The translations under genes were made by a program, and so were the position numbers. Below are positions 1 to 4,714 of a stretch of 5,222 nt of DNA, one piece after another. The DNA lies in contig JBKPBQ010000564.1 of the NCBI GenBank assembly GCA_046726955.1, positions 1-5,222 of the forward strand, given 5' to 3'. The DNA comes from CAVPGH01 sp046726955 (GTDB lineage Bacteria > Acidobacteriota > Vicinamibacteria > Fen-336). The notes beneath the pieces are model-generated. The model did not search any database. It was not told the DNA's origin and worked only from the letters and a program-made list of their open reading frames with translations. The stretch's first letter is position 1. Every line of letters starts with the position of its first letter.

Positions 1-1194
1 GACGAGGTGGCGCGGGGAGAGCGGCGCACGCTCGAGCCCGTGGCCTACGGCGAGCTCGACGGCATGCGAAACCAGGAGTGCAACGGGGCCAACCAGCCGC
101 CGGGCTTCAAGACAGCCGACGGCCGGCTCTTCTTCCCGACGATCGAAGGCCTCGTGATGGTCGATCCCGAGCGGATGCACACGAACCGCGTCCCGCCTCC
201 GGTCGTCCTCGAGCAGGTGCGGGCCAACGACGCCCCCGTGCCTCTCGCGGCCAGCCTCGACTTCCCGGCCGACCGCGAGAGCTTCGAGTTCCACTACACG
301 GCGCTCGCGCTCTCCGTGCCGGAGCGCGTGCGCTTCCGCTACAAGCTCGAGAACCTGGACCGGGACTGGGTGGAGGCGGGCTCGCGCCGCGTCGCCTACT
401 ACACGCGCATCCCGCCCGGCCGCTACCGCTTCGTGGTCACCGCCGCCAACGAGGACGGCGTGTGGAGCGAGACGGGGGCGGAGGTCAGCTTCCGGCTCCG
501 TCCGCACTTCTGGCGCACGGGCTGGTTCTTCGCGCTGAGCGCGGTCGTCGTGGGGGCCACGGGCGTCTTCGGATACCGCCTGCGTGTCCGCCATCTCCAC
601 CGGCGCGAGGAGCTGCTCGTGCGGCTGGTCGAGGAGAGGACGAGCCAGCTCGAGGAGGCGAACCGCAGGCTGGAGCGGCTGTCGCAGCTCGACGGCCTCA
701 CCGGCGTCGCCAACCGGCGTCGGTTCGACGAGGCGCTCGACGCCGAGTGGCGCCGCGGCTGCCGCACGGGCGCGCCGCTCTCGCTCGTGCTCGTGGACAT
801 CGACGCCTTCAAGGCCTACAACGACACGTACGGGCACCTGCACGGGGACGAGTGCCTGCGCCAAGTGGCGGTGGCGCTCGCGGGAGCGCTGGGCCGCGCG
901 GGCGACCTCGTCGCCCGCTACGGAGGCGAGGAGTTCGCGGCCCTCCTCTCCGGCGTCGGGGCCGACGAAGCCAGGGTCGTGGCGGAGCGTCTCCGCGCGA
1001 ACGTGCAGGCGATGCGCACCCCCCACGCGACCTCGCCCGCCGCGCGAGTGGTGACGGTGAGCGTAGGGGTGGCGGCGCTCGTGCCGTTCGAGCGCGGCGA
1101 CGCGGCGACACTCGTGGCCGCGGCCGATCAGGCCTTGTACGAAGCGAAGCGCCGGGGGCGGAACAGGGTCGAGGGGCAGAGGATCCGAGCATGA
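1..1194 (+). CDS. Sensor diguanylate cyclase (Y_Y_Y + TM + GGDEF), 5' partial
   Basis: The frame is open from base 1, so 397 residues of a longer protein are visible; the GTG at 7 is most likely internal. Residues 1-90 look like the end of a two-component-regulator beta-propeller (a 'GLVMVDPERM...PPPVVLEQV' pattern). Residues about 95-168 form a Y_Y_Y immunoglobulin-like domain, 174-192 are one transmembrane helix, 197-228 a likely coiled coil, and 229-390 a GGDEF domain. The domain has DGLTGVANRR at 231-240, the metal-site VDID at 265-268, an intact GGEEF active site at 308-312, and the inhibitory-site motif RAGD at 299-302 (RxxD). It should therefore make cyclic di-GMP from two GTP and be product-inhibited. 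The sensing part is periplasmic and the cyclase cytoplasmic; the ligand is unknown. The stop overlaps the start of the DinB gene (ATGA), which suggests co-translation. The assignment is firm; only the missing N-terminus is uncertain. Confidence 0.95.
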   Translation, partial: DEVARGERRTLEPVAYGELDGMRNQECNGANQPPGFKTADGRLFFPTIEGLVMVDPERMHTNRVPPPVVLEQVRANDAPVPLAASLDFPADRESFEFHYTALALSVPERVRFRYKLENLDRDWVEAGSRRVAYYTRIPPGRYRFVVTAANEDGVWSETGAEVSFRLRPHFWRTGWFFALSAVVVGATGVFGYRLRVRHLHRREELLVRLVEERTSQLEEANRRLERLSQLDGLTGVANRRRFDEALDAEWRRGCRTGAPLSLVLVDIDAFKAYNDTYGHLHGDECLRQVAVALAGALGRAGDLVARYGGEEFAALLSGVGADEARVVAERLRANVQAMRTPHATSPAARVVTVSVGVAALVPFERGDAATLVAAADQALYEAKRRGRNRVEGQRIRA

Positions 1195-1634
1195 AGGAAA
1201 CGATCGCGCGTCTCGAGTCAGTCGTGGAGTCCGTGCCCGGGAGGCTGCTCGCCCTCGGGGAGGAGGGAAGTCGCGTGCGCCGCGCTCCCGGCGCCTGGTC
1301 GAGGAAGCAGATCCTCGGCCACCTGATCGACTCCGCGAGCAACAACCACCAGCGCTTCGTGCGCGCGCAGCTCGCGGCGGAGGTCGACTTTCCCGCGTAC
1401 GACGGGGTGGAGTTCGTGGCGGCCCAGGACTACGAGCACGAGCCGTGGGAGGCGCTCGTCGAGCTCTGGCGGGCCTACAACCGCCATCTGATCCACGTCA
1501 TGTCACGGGTGCCGCCCGCGAAGTTCGGCAACGTCTGCCGCTCCGGGCCCGACGAGCCCGGCACGCTCGGCGAGCACATGAAGGACTACGTGGTGCACCT
1601 CGAGCACCACCTCGCCCAGATCTTCGCGGGCTGA
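1191..1634 (+). CDS. DinB-family putative metal-dependent protein
   Basis: 147 residues, a normal length for the DinB/YfiT-like four-helix-bundle superfamily. The early helix carries W36-S-x-K-Q-I-L-G-H44-L-I-D, and the last helix carries H136-L-E-H-H140. His44 with His136 and His140 is the usual three-histidine metal site of this superfamily. Members include thiol transferases (for example mycothiol- or bacillithiol-dependent) and many proteins of unknown role; nothing here fixes the substrate. The start is the ATG inside the ATGA overlap with the diguanylate cyclase, with an AGAGGA ribosome site at 1178-1183, 7 bases upstream. The two genes are probably one transcript, although no functional link between cyclic di-GMP and DinB proteins is evident. 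Its stop lies one base from the stop of the convergent cytochrome gene, leaving no room for a separate terminator. Confidence 0.88.
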   Translation: MKETIARLESVVESVPGRLLALGEEGSRVRRAPGAWSRKQILGHLIDSASNNHQRFVRAQLAAEVDFPAYDGVEFVAAQDYEHEPWEALVELWRAYNRHLIHVMSRVPPAKFGNVCRSGPDEPGTLGEHMKDYVVHLEHHLAQIFAG

Positions 1635-1635
1635 C

Positions 1636-2052
1636 TCAGTTCGCGGGCGGGGCGTCCGGCTTCTTGGAGACCGGCTCCTTCTCGCCGCGGTGGCAGGTGT
1701 AGCAGGTGACCTTCAGCTCGCCAGCCGCCGGGGGATCGCCCACGTCCTTGAGGACGTCGTTGTTGCTCATCACCATCTTGAGCATGACGCGCGCGATCTT
1801 CTTCTCTTCCTTGTCGTCGCTCGAGAAGTCGTAGGCGTTCAGGTCGTCCGCATTCGTCCCCTTGTAGACGTGGCAGTGCTGGCAGCGCACGCCCAGCCCC
1901 TGGGCGAAGCTGCGCATCGTGGCCACGAGAGCGCGCGGGGGCATGTCCTTGGGCAGGACCTGCAGGTTCTTGGGAGTGGGCGGCGTCCACTGCTGGGCGG
2001 AGGCGATCGCCCCCAGGGCGACGGCGATCACGGCCGCGATCAAGATCCTCAT
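1636..2052 (-). CDS. Secreted diheme c-type cytochrome, reaction-centre cytochrome family
   Basis: 138 residues. An N-terminal signal peptide (MRILIAAVIAVALGAIASAQ, cleavage probably near residue 19) sends it across the membrane. Two haem-binding motifs, C57-Q-H-C-H61 and C117-Y-T-C-H121, are each preceded by a methionine-bearing helix (M46; M90/M93) that could give the sixth iron ligand. The pattern 'KNLQVLPKD...F.QGLGVRCQHCH...DFSSDDKEEKKIARVML...VTCYTCHRG' matches the photosynthetic reaction-centre cytochrome c subunit family (CytoC_RC). Here it has the length of one two-haem half rather than the four-haem subunit. Such short versions occur in non-phototrophs, notably Acidobacteria, so a photosystem is not implied; a periplasmic electron-carrier role is inferred. 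I chose ATG 2052 over an in-frame ATG at 2124 because it has a strong ribosome site and starts directly at the signal peptide. Confidence 0.9.
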   Translation of the reverse strand: MRILIAAVIAVALGAIASAQQWTPPTPKNLQVLPKDMPPRALVATMRSFAQGLGVRCQHCHVYKGTNADDLNAYDFSSDDKEEKKIARVMLKMVMSNNDVLKDVGDPPAAGELKVTCYTCHRGEKEPVSKKPDAPPAN

Positions 2053-2058
2053 GCGACG

Positions 2059-2066
2059 ACCTCCTT
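2059..2066 (-). promoter_or_regulatory. Strong ribosome binding site of the cytochrome gene
   Basis: On the minus strand this reads AAGGAGGT, a near-complete anti-16S match, with 6 bases to the ATG at 2052. It settles the start of the cytochrome gene: the longer frame from 2124 would add a hydrophilic extension before the signal peptide. Confidence 0.85.
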
Positions 2067-2093
2067 CAGTCGAGCGGACCCCCTTCTTGACGG

Positions 2094-2117
2094 CCGACGA
2101 TAACCCGGCCTCGTCGG
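2094..2117 (-). other. Hairpin in the gap between the PLP-enzyme and cytochrome genes
   Basis: CCGACGA (2094-2100) and TCGTCGG (2111-2117) form a perfect 7-bp stem around a 10-base loop. No T-run follows on the minus strand, so it is not a standard intrinsic terminator. It could attenuate read-through from the upstream gene or stabilise a processed end. It could also be chance in GC-rich DNA. Confidence 0.35.
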
Positions 2118-2126
2118 AGCGCACAA
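2097..2126 (-). promoter_or_regulatory. Weak candidate promoter for the cytochrome gene
   Basis: On the minus strand TTGTGC (2126-2121) and TATCGT (2102-2097) are 18 bases apart and resemble -35 and -10 boxes only loosely (3/6 and 4/6 matches). The 87-bp gap after the PLP-enzyme gene makes an own promoter plausible, but the match is near background and overlaps the hairpin. Confidence 0.15.
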
Positions 2127-2139
2127 GGAGGCGACGCCG

Positions 2140-3063
2140 TCAGGCTCTTCGATAGACGTCGGTGCTCAAATACTTGAGGCCCGAGTCGGCCATGAGCGTG
2201 ACCACGGTCGCCTTCGGACCGAGCCGCTCGGCGACCTGGATCGCGGCGACGACGTTGGCGCCGGACGACGTGCCCGCGAAGACGGCCTCCTCGCGCGCGA
2301 TGCGCCGCGCCATCCCCTTCGCGTCGTCCGTCTTGACCGCGACGATCTCGTCCACCAGCGTCGGATCCCAGAGCGGCGGCACGAAGCCCACTCCCACTCC
2401 CTCGATCTTGTGGGGACCGGGCTGGCCGCCCAGCAGGACCGACGACTCGGCGGGCTCCACGGCCACGATCCGGACGCTCGGCTTCCGGCGCTTGAGGGCG
2501 GTGGCGACGCCGCGCGAGGAGGCCGCGGTGCCCACGCAGTGCACGAAGGCGTCGATCGCACCCTCCGTCTGCCGCCAGATCTCCTCGCCGAGCGCGTGGT
2601 AGCCGGCGATGCTGTCGTGGTTGTTGAGCTGGTCCGTCCAGAACGTGTTCGGCTCCACGCTCATCGCCCGCGCGGCCTCGATCATGTCCAGGATGAGCTT
2701 CTTCGTGGTGCGTCCGCCCTCGCTGGGCACGAGCGTGAGCTCGGCGCCGAGCGCCGCCATGTGGTCGAGCTTTTCGCGGCTGAACGCGTCGGAGCTGACG
2801 ATCCGGATGCGGTAGCCGCGGGCGGCGCACACGAGCGCGAGCGACGTCCCCGTGCTGCCGCCCGTGTACTCGACGACCGTGCCTCCCGGCTTCAGCCGGC
2901 CGTCCTTCTCCGCCCGCGTGATCACGGCCTCCGCCATCCGATCCTTCATGCTGCCCGTGGGGTTCTCCCATTCGAGCTTGGCCAGGATCTGTCCGCACTG
3001 CGGAGGGACCACCTTGCGAACGCGCACGATCGAGGTGTTTCCGATGGCCTGGAGGACGTCCAC
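2140..3063 (-). CDS. Cysteine-synthase-family PLP-dependent enzyme
   Basis: 307 residues, typical of fold-type II PLP enzymes such as O-acetylserine sulfhydrylase. The N-terminus 'IGNTSIVRV' is the family's usual opening. Lys40 in NPTGSMKDR is the expected PLP Schiff-base lysine. T67-G-G-S-T-G72 stands where CysK has TSGNTG; V177-G-T-A-A-S-S-R-G185 stands where CysK has the glycine-rich phosphate loop GTGGTLTG. E221-G-V-G-V-G-F and G264-T-S-S-G (Ser near the pyridine nitrogen) are conserved, as is the C-terminal DSGLKYLSTDVY. It probably performs a beta-replacement giving cysteine or a related amino acid in the cytoplasm, but the changed substrate loop makes the exact donor and nucleophile uncertain, so I give no symbol. 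The GTG start at 3063 is forced by an in-frame TAG at 3072-3070. It lies 11 bases after the GNAT stop and has only a weak ribosome site, which suggests coupling to the GNAT gene. Confidence 0.9.
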   Translation of the reverse strand: MDVLQAIGNTSIVRVRKVVPPQCGQILAKLEWENPTGSMKDRMAEAVITRAEKDGRLKPGGTVVEYTGGSTGTSLALVCAARGYRIRIVSSDAFSREKLDHMAALGAELTLVPSEGGRTTKKLILDMIEAARAMSVEPNTFWTDQLNNHDSIAGYHALGEEIWRQTEGAIDAFVHCVGTAASSRGVATALKRRKPSVRIVAVEPAESSVLLGGQPGPHKIEGVGVGFVPPLWDPTLVDEIVAVKTDDAKGMARRIAREEAVFAGTSSGANVVAAIQVAERLGPKATVVTLMADSGLKYLSTDVYRRA

Positions 3064-3074
3064 GGTCGCCTAAC

Positions 3075-3632
3075 CTACCGGTTCTCGCGTCCCGGAGTCA
3101 GCTCGTCGCGCAGGATCGCGTACATCCACTGGTCGAGGACCCGGCCGTCCTTGAGCGCGCTCTGTCGGAGCGTGCCCTCGCGGCGATACCCGGCTTTCTC
3201 GAGCACGCGCGCGGACGCCGGGTTCGAGGAGTACGGGACCGCCCAGAGACGGCGCAGCTCGGGATTCACACGAAACGCGTGCTCGGTCACGAGCCGCAAG
3301 GCCGCGGTGGCGATTCCCCGTCCCCAGAATTCGCGGCCGAGCCAGTAGCCGATCTCCGCCCCGATCCGCTCGACGTCCTCGTGCTCCGTGTACCCGATGC
3401 CTCCGGCCAGTCTTCCCCCTTCCTCGATCGCGAACACGGTCTGGGGGGACCGCTGTCGTGCCCTGGCGATGAACTGCCGGGCGTCGTCGAGGGTGTAGGG
3501 GTGCGGGAACGCGTCCCGGAGGCCTTGCCAAACGCCGCGGTCGTTGGCTTGCGCCGGGAGCGCCTCGGCATCGGCCTCCTCCCAGTGCCGAACCAGGACC
3601 GACCCCGACCGCAGCTCCAGCTCTCTCGTCAC
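3075..3632 (-). CDS. GNAT-family N-acetyltransferase, RimJ/RimL type
   Basis: 185 residues, the usual size of the Acetyltransf_3/RimJ-RimL group. 'LVRHWEEADAEAL' at 13-25 is the typical first strand and helix. The central strand 'FAIEEGGRLAGGIGY' (67-81) is followed by 'IGAEIGYWLGREFWGRGIATAAL' (90-112); G104-R-G-I-A is the acetyl-CoA pyrophosphate-binding loop. N137-P-A-S-A-R-V-L-E-K-A-G-Y149 is the classic motif B. The family acetylates alpha-amino groups of proteins, or amines and small molecules; the substrate cannot be read here. The GTG start at 3632 is supported by GGAGG (3646-3642 on the minus strand), 9 bases upstream. It is first in a likely transcript with the PLP-enzyme gene, and possibly the cytochrome gene. 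Confidence 0.93.
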   Translation of the reverse strand: MTRELELRSGSVLVRHWEEADAEALPAQANDRGVWQGLRDAFPHPYTLDDARQFIARARQRSPQTVFAIEEGGRLAGGIGYTEHEDVERIGAEIGYWLGREFWGRGIATAALRLVTEHAFRVNPELRRLWAVPYSSNPASARVLEKAGYRREGTLRQSALKDGRVLDQWMYAILRDELTPGRENR

Positions 3633-3757
3633 GACTCTTTGCCTCCGACTGCGGGGCGTTCCGACGTCTCTCGGAGCGCTCTGCGATTCGATCGCAAGAA
3701 CCGGGTGGAAGCGTTTCCCGCTGCTGCCTATTGTCGATCATCGAGGTGCTACGAATC
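3633..3757. promoter_or_regulatory. Divergent intergenic region between GNAT and DUF1203 genes
   Basis: These 125 bp must hold the promoters for both the minus-strand GNAT group and the + strand DUF1203 gene. A loose -10-like TATTGT sits at 3729-3734 on the + strand, without a convincing -35. The ribosome sites are GAGGTG at 3743-3748 (+) and GGAGG at 3646-3642 (-). The clearest structure is the inverted repeat at 3682-3696. Confidence 0.5.
3682..3696. repeat. Inverted repeat TGCGAT-TCG-ATCGCA, candidate operator
   Basis: Perfect 6-bp arms around a 3-bp centre, in the middle of the divergent region. The dyad and its position suit a dimeric regulator acting on one or both promoters. No regulator gene is adjacent, and short dyads occur by chance, so this is suggestive only. 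Confidence 0.35.
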
Positions 3758-4225
3758 ATGGAATATCGGCTCATTGCGCTCCAGCAGGCGACGGCGGACG
3801 AAGCGCGCCGCACTTTGAAGTCGCCCGGGTACGGCCACCCCGCCCACGTTGAGCTGGCGACGGGCACGGGCCCCTGCCGGCTGTGCCTGCGTCCGTTCCG
3901 GGTGAAGGAAGAAGAGCGGGTGCTCTTCACATACAACCCCTTTCCGGCCGACGCCGACCTGCCGAGCCCGGGGCCGATCTTCGTGCACAAGGTCGCGTGC
4001 GAGCGATACGAGGAGCCCGGCTTCTCGCCGGAGCTTCGCGCGATTCCCCTCGCGCTCGAAGGCTACGACGAGCGCGGCGCTCCGCAGGTCCGGCTCACGA
4101 CGGCGGCCGATCTCGACGCGTGCGCACGCGAGGTGCTCTCACGGCCCGGAGTGGCATACGCCCACGTCAGGCACGCGAAGGCCGGCTGCTTCATCGCTCG
4201 TCTCGAGCGCGTCGCGACTCGCTAG
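3758..4225 (+). CDS. DUF1203-family protein
   Basis: 155 residues, the normal length for this uncharacterised family. The signature is visible: C40-R-L-C43 followed by 'RVLFTYNPFP' (54-63), then 'GPIFVH77KVAC81' and 'PELRAIPLALEGYDERG' (91-107). A C-terminal segment 'AYAHVRHAKAGCFIARLE' (133-150) closes the fold. Cys40, Cys43, His77 and Cys81 could together bind a metal such as zinc; this is inference from their spacing. I see no signal peptide or membrane segment, so it is probably cytoplasmic. I chose ATG 3758 over an in-frame TTG at 3731 because of GAGGTG at 3743-3748, 9 bases upstream, and because the family begins close to this point. It is a single gene, facing away from the GNAT group and converging on the MerB-like operon. 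The biological role is unknown. Confidence 0.85.
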   Translation: MEYRLIALQQATADEARRTLKSPGYGHPAHVELATGTGPCRLCLRPFRVKEEERVLFTYNPFPADADLPSPGPIFVHKVACERYEEPGFSPELRAIPLALEGYDERGAPQVRLTTAADLDACAREVLSRPGVAYAHVRHAKAGCFIARLERVATR

Positions 4226-4270
4226 AACCGGCGGCCTACCGGCGTCGGGTCTTCTCGTTGCGAGCTTCGG
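4226..4270. other. Short convergent gap
   Basis: These 45 bp separate the stops of the DUF1203 gene and the 147-residue gene. They contain only weak dyads (CTCG-TTG-CGAG at 4254-4264, and two CCGG copies) and no T-run. No convincing intrinsic terminator is seen for either direction. Confidence 0.4.
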
Positions 4271-4714
4271 CTAGACGCCCCGCCTCGGCCCGGTCGGCAT
4301 GAACGTGACGACGCGGTCGTTGAGCCCCGACCACGACACCACGTCGGCCACCTGGCCTTCCGCGAGGACCGGCTCTTCGCCGGGCCGGAGAAGGCTCGTC
4401 TCGATCCACTCGTCGCCGTTCGAGATGACGAGAAAGAACGCGTTGTCCGCGAGCAGCGCGTCGATCACGGCCAGCATCTGCTCTTCGGACTCGAGCGGAT
4501 AGGACATCCGCGGAGGCGCGTAGCGGACGCCGGTGCTCGCGCCGCGAGTCGTGGAGATCACGAGACGCCCGGCTCGCGAGCCTCGGGGAGCCGGCAGGGC
4601 CAGCTCGAGGTCTCCGCCTGGGAGGATCTCGACGTAGCGTCCCCACTCGGGATGCTCGCGCAGGAGCACGTCGCGGATCCTTCTGCCGAGGGGATTGAGG
4701 GCCACGCCATTCAT
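4271..4714 (-). CDS. Conserved-looking hypothetical protein coupled to MerB-like gene
   Basis: 147 residues; I do not recognise the family. The predicted layout is an N-terminal helix (8-20), strands near 35-40, 50-56 and 62-66, a helix at 76-90 ('SEEQMLAVIDALLAD'), then strands 'AFFLVIS' (92-98), 'EWIETSLL' (102-109), 'ADVVSWSG' (123-130) and 'RVVTFM' (134-139). This is a small alpha/beta protein without signal peptide or membrane segment. It has no cysteine and one histidine, which argues against a direct mercury-binding or metal-shuttle role. The helix-strand pattern ending in a WSG motif loosely recalls small immunity-type proteins, but I would not assign it. The ATG at 4714 overlaps the MerB-like stop (ATGA) and has GGAGGAGG at 4731-4724, 9 bases upstream, inside the end of the MerB-like gene. 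Its expression is therefore probably tied to that gene. Confidence 0.8.
   Translation of the reverse strand: MNGVALNPLGRRIRDVLLREHPEWGRYVEILPGGDLELALPAPRGSRAGRLVISTTRGASTGVRYAPPRMSYPLESEEQMLAVIDALLADNAFFLVISNGDEWIETSLLRPGEEPVLAEGQVADVVSWSGLNDRVVTFMPTGPRRGV

Noticed and set aside
78..1190. Long + strand frame running from 78 into the DinB gene
   Set aside because: Before 1191 it is an arginine/alanine/glycine-rich shadow of the diguanylate cyclase; only the part from ATG 1191 is real.
2053..2124. Upstream ATG (2124) for the cytochrome gene
   Set aside because: It would place a charged extension ahead of the signal peptide, while ATG 2052 has a near-perfect ribosome site.
3674..3681. Self-complementary GAGCGCTC in the divergent region
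   Set aside because: Too short to stand out in GC-rich sequence.
3707..3718. GGAA/TTCC dyad in the divergent region
   Set aside because: Arms of only 4 bp; likely chance.
3731..3757. TTG start for the DUF1203 gene
   Set aside because: The ATG at 3758 has a well-spaced GAGGTG, and the extension does not resemble the family.
2066..3990. Long open frames overlapping the PLP-enzyme and GNAT genes on both strands
   Set aside because: Their translations are low-complexity, rich in R, A, G and P, and show no motifs, as expected for shadow frames in GC-rich DNA.
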